Source: Acephala macrosclerotiorum
Taxonomy: Eukaryota; Ascomycota; Leotiomycetes; Helotiales; Mollisiaceae
Reading direction: 5' to 3'
Length of the DNA stretch: 64,000 nt
NCBI GenBank assembly: GCA_014904845.1
Contig: MU119353.1
Location: 1-64,000 of the forward strand
The notes under the pieces: generated by a model
What the model saw: only the letters and a program-made list of their open reading frames with translations
Told to the model about the DNA's origin: nothing
The model's database searches: none
Program-made: the position numbers and the translations under genes
Shown: piece by piece, positions 44,814 to 56,239 of the stretch
Numbering within the stretch: position 1 is the stretch's first letter
Layout: every line of letters starts with the position of its first letter

Positions 44814-46046
44814 CTAAATCCTGAGCGGCATAGCACGACGTCTGCGCTGGGTCGTGTTGAATCTTGACATAAACCGAGCCCATATCGCCGCGAGCTTCTC
44901 TCCTAGCCAGCGGAGTTGACTGCCAAGGAAATTGAAGACTCTATCCCAAGGAATAAAGTAGATTGCTGCAGCGGTAACCAGCCCTACACCGACACTAATA
45001 CCAGCTGTCGCACAAGCAGCCGTAAGACCGAGCTTTCCTGCGATGAGCGTAAAGCCTGCAACATTGACATATATCCCCTTCACAGTCATTGTAAGATACG
45101 CAGCTCCGCTGCTTAGACCAGCCAGAGCTCCAATAATGGCAGCAATGGTGGCTTTCCAAGTCTCCCAGAAAGGAGCATTCGGCGCGGGGGCTGAATTGGC
45201 GTCATTGTTCCGTGTGCGAGCCCGCTCTGTAGCAGTCGCAGATGCGGCAGCTGCGGCAGCGCCTTCCATGCTGATCCCCTCAGTGCGAGAAACCCCAGAT
45301 TCGGAAGCACTATCATCAATTTTCTCAGCATCCCTCTCATTGTCACTAGCTTTCTCAGGACCGGTATCGTCAGAGTCGGTGTCCCACGCTTCCGTCTCGC
45401 TGCCAAGTCGTTCAAGATTATCCATCACGATATTCTCAAATTCCTCCGAGAGTGGAGAAGTCAGAGGCTGGCTCGTAGAAGCTTCCGCTTGCTCGACCAT
45501 TCTTGCCATTCCTGTGACAAGACAAATTCCCTCCCTGTGTATGAATTCATGGTTCTTGTGTGTCGTTCGGTTGACCCAACTGTAGAGCGGAACTTCGCAG
45601 AATGTCGAGTCTTCTTGCACATGCAACGAAAGGCCATGTTTTCGGCGGCCAGTAGGGACGAGGGCAAGTTTACGGAATCGGCTGGAAACTTGGAGGGAGA
45701 CTCGACTGTAGCGAGAGCTTACGAGAACACTAAGACATTTGGCGGACGGAGAGTGGGCGGCAGATCTTTCGATGGCCACTGGAAGCTGGTCCATTGTTGT
45801 AATGATGATGTGTTGCTCTGTGACTAGTGAGCGGAGCAGCGATATATGCATCCCAAAGCCAGTAGCTCGCTTACCTGGCAATAGTTGACGACACTTCTCT
45901 TCTAGGAGTTTCACAGTCGGTGTTGTCACCACCGCTATCAGTACCAAAGTTGCAGACCCAGCCTCTTCTTCAATGAGGCTGAGTACCTCGCTCACTTCAT
46001 TACTTTGACGCTGGGAGGCGCGAGGAGATTCTGAGGAAGGAGTCAT
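44814..46046 (-). CDS. Unknown protein with glycine-rich membrane region
   Basis: Intronless, 410 residues from ATG 46046 (CACAATGAC). The frame is open somewhat further upstream but without ATG. The first 160 residues are mixed alpha/beta with hydrophobic strands (ATLVLIAVVTTPTVKLL, EQHIIITTMDQLPVAI). The middle (about 195-275) is acidic and Ser-rich, then Ala-rich (EGAAAAAASATATERART). The C-terminal 110 residues hold two Gly/Ala-rich hydrophobic segments (IAAIIGALAGLSSGAAYL and GLTAACATAGISVGVGLVTA), an aromatic amphipathic stretch (WDRVFNFLGSQLRWLGEKL) and a basic end (TTQRRRRAM). I do not recognise the family. The C-terminal layout suggests membrane insertion. Confidence 0.65.
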   Translation of the reverse strand: MTPSSESPRASQRQSNEVSEVLSLIEEEAGSATLVLIAVVTTPTVKLLEEKCRQLLPGKRATGFGMHISLLRSLVTEQHIIITTMDQLPVAIERSAAHSPSAKCLSVLVSSRYSRVSLQVSSRFRKLALVPTGRRKHGLSLHVQEDSTFCEVPLYSWVNRTTHKNHEFIHREGICLVTGMARMVEQAEASTSQPLTSPLSEEFENIVMDNLERLGSETEAWDTDSDDTGPEKASDNERDAEKIDDSASESGVSRTEGISMEGAAAAAASATATERARTRNNDANSAPAPNAPFWETWKATIAAIIGALAGLSSGAAYLTMTVKGIYVNVAGFTLIAGKLGLTAACATAGISVGVGLVTAAAIYFIPWDRVFNFLGSQLRWLGEKLAAIWARFMSRFNTTQRRRRAMPLRI

Positions 46047-46812
46047 TGTGCGGATCAAGGCTGATGAGATCACTTCTTGAACTGACAAGTTAAGGGACAG
46101 GATGTGAAGAGATACTAAGGGTGGAACTGTTGCCTATATCTGGCCTGCGCCCAGCGACGCCCGACAGAAGGAAAGAGAATTCGAGTTGTCACGTGATATA
46201 ATAAGTCTCTCCTCTGCAAAATTCATCTCGCGCCAATATTCCATTTAGTAGAGATCTTTCGCTTTTCATTTCCTGTTGGGCTAATCGAAATTACGATTGA
46301 AGGGTTAGTAGACCGGGTCACGAGTCCAGCCCCTTTGGGTAAGCTGAACCTCGGCTATCTAGCGTCTCTCCTTTTTAGCAATGCTGCACTTGCTGTCCTC
46401 TTCCAAAGCACACCTTCCGCTTAGCTCCTCTATTGGATCATAGAGCAAAATTACGTCCTCGAGAATAATTATAACTGACGAGGAAAAGGAGTTTGCGCTT
46501 TGATTGTTTAACATTTGATCTAATGCTAAGGTACATTTAGCCTCGGCTTTGAATATCAGATTCGGACCAACCTCGCCCCTAGGCCACGAGCCTGTCGAGT
46601 CTTCAATGCACCGATAATCTTCAGCAACTGAGAAGCAGAAATCCGTAGAGCAAGCTATTGTCATCAACAACAGCGTCCCGGCCAAAGGCGACAAGAATTA
46701 CCCCGCAATCACGAGACACAGGCATACTTCAGCAACAACTCCTCACTTCGAAACCTTCGAAGGAAGAAAGACGGGACACTGATATACATCCACAACGCCC
46801 CATTTCAATACA
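46047..46812. other. Divergent spacer, no firm gene
   Basis: Promoter region between the unknown membrane protein and the epoxide hydrolase. A 100-residue antisense frame (46694-46359) has a hydrophobic start and several Cys but only a weak ATG and no other support. Confidence 0.4.
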
Positions 46813-47939
46813 ATGGCCAACAAAAGCTTCACAGTCGCCAAAACAGGCAACAAGTATGCCTACATCCACCATCCCCCCTCCAATCTCAGCAAGCCAACCT
46901 TGCTTCTCCTTCATGGCTTCCCTTCCACCTCCCACGACTGGCGACATCAAGTCCCATGCTTCACATCCCTTGGTTACGGCATCTTAGTCCCCGACCTCCT
47001 AGGCTACGGCTCTTCCTCCAAACCCCTTGCCGTGGAGCCCTACATTGGCAGCTCCATGGCGGCGGACAGGATCTCCATCCTCGATCACGAAGGACTTAAA
47101 ACCGTTGTGGGGGTAGGCCATGATTGGGGGACCTATCTACTCAGTCAATTGATCATCTGGAACCCGGAAAGAATTGAGAGATGTGTGTTTGTTAGTGTTC
47201 CGTTTCATGTCCCCGGACGGAAGACGGATGCCAAGGCTTTGAATGAGAAGTCGAAGAAGGCGTTGGGGTTTGAGACGTTAGGGTATTGGATGTTTCTGAC
47301 TGCTCCTGGGGCGGGGAAGATCATTGGTGACAGTGTGAGTTCAAGCCCTTGTCTCACTTTCTGACTTCGACATCGTTCTCGTTCTTGGATGTGGAGAAGA
47401 GCATTGGCTGACCAAAGGCATCGAAGTGGGAAACATTCTTTAACGTAGTCTACTGTACCGATGCCTCCCTCTGGCGCACGCACTTCGCCCCCCTCGCCGC
47501 AATGGAAACCACACTCAAAACCCTTCCCCCGGAATCCTCCTCAAGATACCTCGCTCCGTGGGTCACCTCATCCGATAAAGCAGCCCATCATGCCGCCTTT
47601 GGAACAGACTACACACCCACACTAAACTGGTACCACCGCGGCATCTCCTCCCTTGGCGTCGATGACGAAGTCTCCGCTTTGAAGGAGGGCAGCATTAAAG
47701 CGAAGATTAGTGTGCAGACATTGATGATTACAGGAACGAAAGATGTGGTTTGTAGTGCTGGACATGCGAGGAAGACCATGGAGAGTTGTGTTGAGGGTGG
47801 GAGATATGGGGGAAAGTTGAGGGTTGTGGATGTTGATGCTGGGCATTGGGTTATGCTTGAGCAGAGGGAGAGGTTTAATGAGGTGCTGGGGAGTTGGCTT
47901 GAGGAAACGGAGGAAGGAGGGGGAAGGGCGAGACTTTGA
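46813..47939 (+). CDS. Alpha/beta hydrolase, epoxide hydrolase type
   Basis: Two exons, 46813-47334 and 47418-47939 (83-nt intron, GTGAGT donor, phase 0), 347 residues. Oxyanion motif HGFP at 34-37 (LLLLHGFPSTSHDW), nucleophile Asp104 in GVGHDWGTYL, catalytic His near 317 in DVDAGHWVMLEQ, with a likely acid in MITGTKDVV. HGFP plus HDWG is the pattern of soluble epoxide hydrolases and related dehalogenases. It would open epoxides of lipids or xenobiotics in the cytosol. No signal peptide. Converges with coiled-coil copy E. Confidence 0.88.
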
Positions 47940-48457
47940 TTTGACCCGCGAGTTGTGTTCAGTATTGGAGTTTAGTGTTTTTACGCCTTCACGAATGGGA
48001 TTCTGGCATGACGTTGGAACGAGGTTGGGGTTTTATAATTTTCATACTTTTTTTGTGCTTTTGTGAGTTTTCTGCTATCAATTACAGAAGAAGAAAAAGC
48101 TTGTGACAAGCAATATCTTATACAAATTGGTAGCGTTCTTGTGAACACACTACCGGCAAGTGAAGGCGTTCGAAGACTGACCATCGAGAACCTGGCCAGC
48201 GAACCGACGAGGGTTTCGACATAGTCTTCGGCCTCGATCCAGGCTATCTCGAGGAGTAAGACTCCGCCTAGATGAGATAGCACAGATCTCCCTTTCGCCA
48301 ATTGAAATAGAATCAACGCTTACAAGATTTAGACCAAAAAGCGTACAAATCCAGCATGGCTTTGTGTGCTCCAACTCTGACAACATTATTGTAAGTAGAA
48401 ACATCCATCCTTCACCAAATTGTATCTACACAGGTCGTATAGTATCGCTCGAGTCAT

Positions 48458-51095
48458 TTATTGCTTCGCTGGGGCGCCGCCTTTCTCAGGACTCTGAGTC
48501 GAGGATCCGTTGCCATCGCGAGCTACGAACGAACGTTAGTGTTGGTCCTCCAGAACATCAGATGCGGGACTTACCCAACTTCTCCTTGATAGCCAAACGA
48601 TCCCACTTGCGATCAAACTTCAAGCAGGGAACCATGGCCTCCTTAACCTTCTCCAGAGCGCGCGCAGCATGACCACCACCGTCCGCCTCAAATGCTTCAG
48701 TACCCATCTCGTTATGCTTCAAGCCCATCAATCTGACTGTTCCTTCAATGATCTTCAACTCTTGCAAGGGAAGATTTGGATGCTTGGAATTGAGTGCAGC
48801 GGAGGTCTGAATAGTGGCATAAGCATCCATAGCCTCTCTCATCTTAGCCGAGAGCTTGTAGAACTCCTTTGGATCATCACCGTAGAGGGTCTTGAAGACT
48901 GGAGTTAAGTTCTTCAATTGAAGATTGGTCAAAAACCCGCCGTTTAAGACAGCTGCATCTGCCTCCGACACTCCATTATAAACTGCAGCATTGCCCCGCT
49001 CGATAGCAGCCTTGTCAAGCTCGCGACGAGCAACCGTAAGCTGGGACGAACGAGCTTCTTCTAAGTAGCGGGTACGGACATCCTTGCCGATCTGGAACAA
49101 AGGCTCCTTCAAGTGAACCTCAAGCTGGAGTTCTCGATTGCGAGTCTCGAGCCATTCAAGTCGTGGGTCGTCACCACCTGAGTTTACAGCTGAAGCAGCA
49201 GGAACAACTGCCTTGGTGGCCTTCAATGCGTCGTACTCAGCTTGTAAAGTCTTGAAACGCTCTTGCAACTCCTTGGTGTAGCCAGATTCAGCGCGGTACG
49301 CCTCTAGCTCACGATCCATCTCAAAGCGCTCTTCCTTGTAAGCCTCCAGCTCTTGCTCAATCGTCTCGAGTCTTGAGCCTTGTTCCTCCAACTCTGCCTC
49401 GAGGGCCTTGATCTTGACTTTATCTGCATTGACGACTTCGGAGAGAGGCTTGTCGTTGGGTTGGGCTAAAGGGGCAGGTGCGATCGAAGGTGCAGGAGTG
49501 TTTTGCTTCTGTGTTGCTGTCTCGTAACCATGGTGCTTGGAAGCAGCGACCAGCTTTGGCGGAGCAACCTTTGTCAGAGTTGGAGCCGGGGGATCATCGT
49601 TAGACCATTGGGTAGGAGGAGGCTTTTCGCCAACGTGCGTTGGCTGCCAGTTCTTCTTTGCTTCTACCGTAGCGAATTTCTTCCATTCACGGGTAGATTT
49701 GGCATGGTTTGCAGGAAGGGGTCGAGTTGCTGCGGTAGGAGCAGGTTGGGGTAGGTCATCTGGGCTTGCCATTGCAACGCTGACGGTAGGGTCATTTCCC
49801 CAGCGAGCTGCTGAACCCATGTGGTGCATATGGTTGCTTTGGGTTGAGGAAGGGAACGCTGGCCATCTTGAGGGTGGTTGATATTCCGCAGGAGACTGGT
49901 ATACAGAAGGTGATTGATATCGATTGCCATAGGCCTTCGTACCTAGGAAATCAGTGTATGCCTCATCTGAGTATTCCGTATCCTTTGCAGGTAGGATAGG
50001 TTGTGGCGGGCTAGGCTTCTTTGCTGCTGAAGGCTGAGGCTCGGGCTGTGCTTGAGGGACCGGAGATGGGGTAGGTGCTTGTGGTGTTTGTTGTCTGTTT
50101 CTAGATTCGGCATTCACCGCAGACATGAAGGCCATAGGATCGGCAAGTGTTTGGCCACCATATATATGTTGAGTAGTATGAAGGCTTGGTTGTCGATGCA
50201 GAGCTGCCTCGTTCTTGGGAATTTGAGCGGTGGCTGGGCGTTGATGAGAGTGAGGATTCGAAGCGTAGCGGCTTGCAGCAAGACCTTTGGAAGTTGTCGG
50301 AGAGAATTTTGCAGTTGCTTGAGTTCGAATCCGGTGCTCCATAGTGATGGTGACATTGGGAGACGCGTTGATTTCTTGCTTGACTGGAGGGGATGAGCCT
50401 TGAGGTTGTTGTTGGTACGACAAGTTGTCAGCCTTGCACCAAGCGGACTCGTCCTCAGCAGAAGCTGAAGATGGAGACGCGTAGCTGCCAGCTTGGCATT
50501 GAGTTCCATATTGTGGATGGCCATTTGTGGTCTCGCGAAGAGCATCGCCTTCCTGCTTGACTTGTTGCTTCACGTCTTCGACAACTTCCTGCTTGACTTT
50601 AGCTACTTGACTTTGCGCGCCTGGATTTCTCCCAGCCGTGTAACTTCCACCTGGTGGCAAGCCATATCGCTTCTCAAATTGAGATCGAGGGCCGAGATGG
50701 GGTCGGTAGACAGGGATGGTGCGCGCCTGCTCTGGCTTGGTGGGAGGTGCCGTTTGTGTACCTGCAGGTTGGTAGACTGTGATGCTCTGCATTTCGAATT
50801 TTTCGGGCTCAGGCTCAGATTTGACGATTGGAGGTGCGTGAGAACGTGTCAAGGGTCGGGTTTCGATGTGTGTGTTGATTTGACCGACTTGTCTCTGTGC
50901 AGCTTGGACGTCGATTTTGGGAGATTGACGCAAAGTTGGAGCCCCGTTCTCTCTTCGCCCTACAGCTTGATTTTGAGTTGCCTCTACACCCCAGGAACTA
51001 TCAGTAGCATGATTTCGTTGGTCCTGAGGCCTTGCGAGTTGTCCCCAGCCAGAGTTCAACACCGCGTTGATCAGGTCTGCACGGCTGCGCTCCAT
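48458..51095 (-). CDS. Coiled-coil family copy E, intact
   Basis: Two exons, 51095-48575 and 48522-48458 (52-nt intron, GTAAGT donor, CACTAAC branch), 861 residues. The start MERSRADLINAVLNSGWGQL is at ATG 51095. Residues 20-560 are disordered and rich in Gln, Pro and Ser. The coiled coil covers about 560-660 (KIKALEAELEEQGSRLETIE, ELEAYKEERFEMDRELEAYR). Module: EPLFQIGKDVRTRYLEEAR, then IERGNAAVYNG, SEADAAVLNG, VFKTLYGDDPKEFYKL, then helices to about 840. The small last exon adds RDGNGSSTQSPEKGGAPAKQ. The largest, best preserved member, with no lesion. The function is unknown; the layout suggests a scaffold or oligomerising protein (inference). Confidence 0.85.
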
Positions 51096-51515
51096 GGTCG
51101 GAATGAGCGGCGCCTGGAATCGTCACACAAGAATTAAATGGAGGGAGAAAAATTCAACGATGGAGTGATTGACAAAGTTGAAGAGTGTTGCGTTGTTTCG
51201 ATCTGTTTTGGTTTGAGTGGGAGGATATCAAGGCGGAAGTGTCGAAAAATTATGGTCCCACTTTCAAGCCCACGATAAGCCTCCGCGTCTATCCTCGCGT
51301 TTGAAGAGAATTGAGTGAATCCTGAATGCTCTATCTCTGTTTATCCATGTTTATGTGCGCGTCGAACTGAAGCACTTCGATTTGAGATTCGTTCTACACT
51401 CCGCTCGTACAAAACTTAAATTTCTGTGTCTACAAAGCCAGCCTGTAAAGACTTCAAAGTCCTACCTCTTTTACAAGACTCTGACTTAATTTCACACATG
51501 CTCGGGAATCCTGAG

Positions 51516-52110
51516 TGAGTTGTCCGGACCTGACGGGTTTGCTTCTAAAGAAATCTATCTCGATGCGCATCGAGAAGTCTTGTATTTCAAGGAGGGCTGC
51601 AATTTAGCGAGAGCGCTAGCTGAGCGAGAAAGAATCAACCGCCCCCTGGATGCGCAACGAAAAGAGAAAAAGGTAAGAAAAAACATAAAAAAGCTCCCCA
51701 TCAACCCTTCGACTTGGGGTGATGGTTAGGAAAAATCCCCAGGCAGGTTTATTCTTAAGTCGTCTCCTCTCGAGAAGGACTCCATGTTAAGACGTATGGA
51801 GTTCGGAGCACCTGATGTTCGAAGTTTCATGGGATTTTCTTGGAGAATACGGGCCATCACCTTTGGTAAGTTTGCCGCTTCCCTTCCAGATCTTTAAGAC
51901 TGACACATCCATAGGAAAGGCAATCTAAGGTATATGACAGCGCTGACTCGGTGGATACTACTGCATTGGGAAAGTACTTCAAGAATGACCTCGGATTCAT
52001 AGCAGCTCACCAGAGAATGCAGGATGAATTTCGAATTCAGGCTGCCGATTGGCAGAGAAAGAGGGATCTGGAAAAAAAGGCTACAAAAACAACTACTGTA
52101 AAATAAAAAC
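51516..52110 (+). pseudogene. Exon relic of an unknown gene
   Basis: Three coding-looking pieces on the + strand. Near 51516-51672 the text is GPDGFASKEIYLDAHREVLY and LARALAERERINRPLDAQRK, ending at a GTAAGA donor. 51760-51864 follows a CTTAAG acceptor in phase (SSPLEKDSMLRRMEFGAPDV, RSFMGFSWRIRAITF), ending at GTAAGT. After ATAG, 51915-52106 reads SKVYDSADSVDTTALGKYFK, GFIAAHQRMQDEFRIQAADW and a basic end with TAA. The second joint is one base out of frame, and no start codon is found. I do not recognise the protein. It is probably a broken 3' part. Confidence 0.4.
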
Positions 52111-52172
52111 AAAAGGGGAAAGAGGAATATCATAGGAGTCGAAATTAAATCAACTCGCGAATTAATCAGAGA

Positions 52173-52403
52173 ATGGAGAGGAGGGAAGTTGGTGAAAGGG
52201 CTCAATATGAGATGGGACCATCGGACAACAAGCGGAGGAGAACCGAGGACCATTATCGACAGGACCATTATTCATGGGACTATGATTCGCGGGATCGTTA
52301 CCCACAGGACCACCAATCCTCAGACTATCGTTCACGGGATCAATACCTAAAGTACTATGGTGCACGGGACTTTCACCCACAGGAGTATCAATCACGGCGA
52401 TAG
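52173..52403 (+). CDS. Small ORF with a 15-nt tandem repeat
   Basis: ATG 52173, 76 residues, MERREVGERAQYEMGPSDNK, then from 52245 ten imperfect 15-nt units to 52394 that encode five-residue repeats (EDHYR, QDHYS, WDYDS, RDRYP, QDHQS and so on). The unit length keeps the frame and the D/Y/R pattern is retained through base changes, a hint of selection, but no other evidence of expression. It begins shortly after the relic exons and could be a displaced part of that gene. Confidence 0.35.
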   Translation: MERREVGERAQYEMGPSDNKRRRTEDHYRQDHYSWDYDSRDRYPQDHQSSDYRSRDQYLKYYGARDFHPQEYQSRR

Positions 52404-53998
52404 AGCTCTTTGTGTATACATTCAGGATGATTAGGGATATGTACAAATAACAAACTTGAGCGTCTAAATGACATCCACTACTTTTCATAATCAATAAACC
52501 TTGCCTTATGTCCGTCTTGATTTACTGTTTACATCTCGCAAATGCGAAAGCCTTTCAAAGTGCGCAGAGTCAACTCCCCTTGATGGGCGGGTAAAGAAAA
52601 CAGGGTCCGGTACAGAATACCACCCCACAAGCTCCCTTCCAAGTCGAAAAATAGTAGTTAGCAAAAGCCCCAAGGTAGCCTTATTCCTTCCAAAAAAGTC
52701 CTTTCTCGAGGGGAACTACAGCTCTACGCCGGAGTATGGAGTACGGGGTCACCCGACTCGCCAGGTTGCCATTTCGAAGCTGCCATGGTCCAGTCGAAAA
52801 AGACAACAATTTTTCATTATTTAAATCGATGCAGGTATCTGTAATGCTTTGGCTGAGCTAGCCCACTTTAGTCTGAGTCAAGCGATGACGGGTTCTGAAG
52901 GTGTTCCAGCGCAAGGGGCACATAATCTCTCGAGATCACTTAGTATAGAGGCCGAAGCCCTCCAGTGTCTATACTTCCAAGGTCGATGGACGATGTTTCA
53001 AAAGTCCCATTCCTTGGAAGTGATTTCGAAATTAGAATTGTTGTCACGCACAGCCAAAGTAATATCACTAGTATGCATCAAACAATTTGAATGCTCTTTT
53101 GAAACTCTCTGCTCTTCCTGATATTCAGGATGAGCTGAGATTTCTGCTTTGAAAAGGTCAACTTACTAAGCTCCCGGAATTCATCTTGTGAAAGTGATTG
53201 TACTATGACTGAATACTCTACTATATTTAGAACTCGAGAACTGCTCTTGCGGAGTCTACTCGGGGGAAAAAATTCATAGCGGGCTCCCAGATTTTAGCTA
53301 TCCTTTTATTCTATTAGGATTCTGATACTCGTGCAGAGTTTGCTTTGGTGACGAAACCACAAGTTGCAGGTCAGAACTTCCATAACTGAAAAAGTTGCCA
53401 TGACAATCGGACTGAAAGGCTTGTCGTAGGAAGCACAGCCACCTCGATCATATTTCAGTAGATACTCTGCAGTGTATTGAGACATGTTAGTTCTGTACAA
53501 CCATTTGCTTCTCGGAAGAAGCAATGTCAAACATGAAACCGCATTGCCTTTACCCTGTGTGCCGAGCCTAAGTTCTGGGCGGATACATCGTCATGGAAAT
53601 GCTCATTGTTCCCACATAATATGTAGCAACGGTGGTAGAGCTACTTCATTTCGACTTCTGTCTTCATGGCAATAAAGCGCGGAAGCAGGACTAGTGGACT
53701 ACTTCTAATAATTGCCTCAAGAAGTATTTGTTTCACTTCTGAACATATGCACTTCTCCTTTCCATAGGTTCTTCTCCATATCTAGAGATCCAAACTCCTA
53801 TTTTCTCTGCCGCAACAATCATTAACACAAAACTTTCACACTGACACTAAAACACGCCTGCCTTCACATCTGCATCGCCCGGAAGAGCCGTGTTGACGCA
53901 AGTAACGAGAGATATTCGACACATGGCAAAGGCACTGGATGGAAGTTAGCCAGAACTTGAAAGTATTGCCACGAGCCAACTCACCTCGGGAGTATCAT
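52404..53998. other. Intergenic stretch, no gene seen
   Basis: About 1.6 kb with no frame I can support. Short frames use non-ATG starts or lack any family pattern. It lies downstream of copy F. Confidence 0.5.
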
Positions 53999-55789
53999 TC
54001 AGCGACGCCCATATTTAGGTCTATCTATATTGACAATCTTATCGATCAACTGCTCCAACTCCTCTAGCAGATCTCTGACTGTATTGCTTGATTCAAAATC
54101 GCGGTCACTCATGCTATTGTACATTTTAATAAGTCTCTTAGCAAGGTCCCCGTGCTCTTTGCGTTTATTGGTTGCCGCCTTGCTATCGCTGACGCCTTTG
54201 AGAGTCTTTAGAGTAGCTTCACAGTCCGTGAGCCTAGTCATCTTAGGGGCGTAGCAGGGGTAGTTTGATGGCTTTGCTTCGTAGAGCTCTCTGAAGATCT
54301 CTTTCATGTCGTCGTAATCTTCTTCCGCAACGAGGTTGGAATTGAACATGGCTGCATCTCGGTCACCATTTGCTCGATGTGCTGCAATGTTTCCATCTTG
54401 GATCAGGTCTTTATTCACGTCTGACTTGGGAAGCTCGAAGACCGATTCTCTGGCTTGCTCCAAGAAACGAAGACGAACAGCTGCACCAACTTCAACTAAA
54501 GGTTTCTGTTGCTTGATCTCCTTCTTCAATTCTTTGACACGAGACTCCTCATCTCTCAGGGACATTCTCAGCTCATTTTCGTTTTGGTTGGCGTAGTACA
54601 GATCCTCTCGGGCATCCTCCAACTCGTTCTTGAGACGGGAATTCTCCTTCTGAAGACTTCGTATCTTGTCACCGGTCTTGGCATTGCTTTGCTTAGCTTG
54701 GTTGAGTTGGTTTGAAATGTCTGCATATCGCCTTCTCAGATCCTCTTCCTCGAAACTGGACCCTCTGCTCCTCCTCTCACGCTCTCCAAGCAATTCATCT
54801 CTGAGGTCGGCCAATTCGGAATTCAACGCGGTGCATCGATCGCGTAATGCATTCCCCTCTTCCTGTGCCTTTTGTAAAGCTGTTTGTAGAACTCGTTGCC
54901 CCGCGGTCTTGTCGGCGAGCTCTTTCCTGAGTTGCGCGATCGTGGACTGTTGATCCTTCTCCTCGCTAGTCATCTGCTGTACTTCAGACAATGCCTTCTT
55001 GGTCTTCGCAGCCTCGAGACGAAGCTCCTTCTTCGCTTGCTTTCGCTGGGTCTTCAGCTCCTCATTGTGCTCTGCTTCTAGAGTCTCGACAATCTTGGTG
55101 TGTTTAGCGACTTTGGTTTGCAACTGAAGACATTTGTCTTTCAGCTCCAAATTCTCAAGCCTCCATATGTTCGCGCCTTCGAAGATCCTCCCACTTTCCT
55201 TCTGGCATGTTGTAACTTCTGACTTTGCTGCTATGGTTTGCTGCTTCGAAGCCTTGAGATCCTTTTCTTTCTTCTCTAATTGCTGCTTCAATGATGCTAC
55301 CTGTACTTGCAGATCCTCTAGAGCACTTCGTGGCTTGCGGAGCAAAGAGGAAGGTACTTCGAGCCTGGATACCAGAGATGTCTTCGATTTGATTGTTTCG
55401 ACGTCCTCCGATTGCTGGGCAAATTGTGACTTCGTAGACTTGATAACTGTGGCTGAAGCTTCAGGCTTGACTGAAATTGACGCAACAGAAGTAATCATGG
55501 AATCTATGAGTGAATCCCCTCCTGGAGAGCCTGGGGCGCTGCTTGAGTACTTTTTCTGATCGTTTTCCTCGACCTCAGGTATTGAACTCTTGCCGTCCTT
55601 GGTGCCTTTCTTCATCTTTCCCGTCCAGTTTGTAGGAAGGAAATCTTCGGTATTATCATCCATGAAGCTGTCAGAATCTGAGCTGCTCTCCTCATCTTGT
55701 GTTCCGACTTCGGGTTCATCGTGCTTCGATGGTTTGGGGTTTAGAGGAGGAGCTTTGCCGATTCGGTCGGCAGTCTTCTTTCGCTTCAC
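53999..55789 (-). CDS. Coiled-coil family copy F, intact
   Basis: A frame of 597 codons on the - strand with no lesion, ending TGA 53999. The first in-frame ATG is at 55663 (MDDNTEDFLPTNWTGKMKKG); the frame stays open upstream past 55789 to a TGA near 55975 without an ATG, so a 5' exon is probably missing. An acidic N-terminus is followed by a long coiled coil (about residues 155-430 counted from 55789, for example QLEKKEKDLKASKQQTIAAK). Module: KPLVEVGAAVRLRFLEQARE, QDGNIAAHRANG, RDAAMFNS, IFRELYEAKPSNY, then LTDCEATLKTLKGVSDSK and C-terminal helices (LEELEQLIDKIV). This is the clearest version of the module in the window. Function unknown. Confidence 0.82.
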   Translation of the reverse strand: MKRKKTADRIGKAPPLNPKPSKHDEPEVGTQDEESSSDSDSFMDDNTEDFLPTNWTGKMKKGTKDGKSSIPEVEENDQKKYSSSAPGSPGGDSLIDSMITSVASISVKPEASATVIKSTKSQFAQQSEDVETIKSKTSLVSRLEVPSSLLRKPRSALEDLQVQVASLKQQLEKKEKDLKASKQQTIAAKSEVTTCQKESGRIFEGANIWRLENLELKDKCLQLQTKVAKHTKIVETLEAEHNEELKTQRKQAKKELRLEAAKTKKALSEVQQMTSEEKDQQSTIAQLRKELADKTAGQRVLQTALQKAQEEGNALRDRCTALNSELADLRDELLGERERRSRGSSFEEEDLRRRYADISNQLNQAKQSNAKTGDKIRSLQKENSRLKNELEDAREDLYYANQNENELRMSLRDEESRVKELKKEIKQQKPLVEVGAAVRLRFLEQARESVFELPKSDVNKDLIQDGNIAAHRANGDRDAAMFNSNLVAEEDYDDMKEIFRELYEAKPSNYPCYAPKMTRLTDCEATLKTLKGVSDSKAATNKRKEHGDLAKRLIKMYNSMSDRDFESSNTVRDLLEELEQLIDKIVNIDRPKYGRR

Positions 55790-56239
55790 CGTCGTAGAAT
55801 TGGATATGGAAGTTTGGTGGTACCAAGAGGTGTTTTTAGATCTTGACGCGGAGATTGATTCGTTGCGGTTAATGCGGGGGGGTTGACGAACGCGCGTCGA
55901 GAAATCTGGTTCAAGTTCAGGTCGAGCGCAAGGGGGCGGGGGGTGGAAGGTAGGGCTTGAACGAAAAATGAGGGTTCAAGATGTTCTCGCACACAATGAG
56001 ACAGCTTTTGAGATCAAAGTCGAAATTAGAGATAGTTGTTGTTCGGAGCGTGCCCACACGAAATTGTGGGGTGCGCTAAGAACTCGCTTAAATTCTTAGC
56101 ACTCTTCGAGCTAATGAATAGGAGATTGTCCAGAACGGGTAATGGCAATGCATTGCCAGGTACAACGGTTCACACCGCAGATATGGATTAGAAAGGAGGT
56201 TATTAAAATAGAAATGATAAGCGTTCATCGCATGAGCAA

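Noticed and set aside
46359..46694. Possible small secreted Cys-containing protein on the - strand
   Set aside because: Only a weak internal ATG, no family resemblance, and it lies in a promoter gap. Not enough to call.
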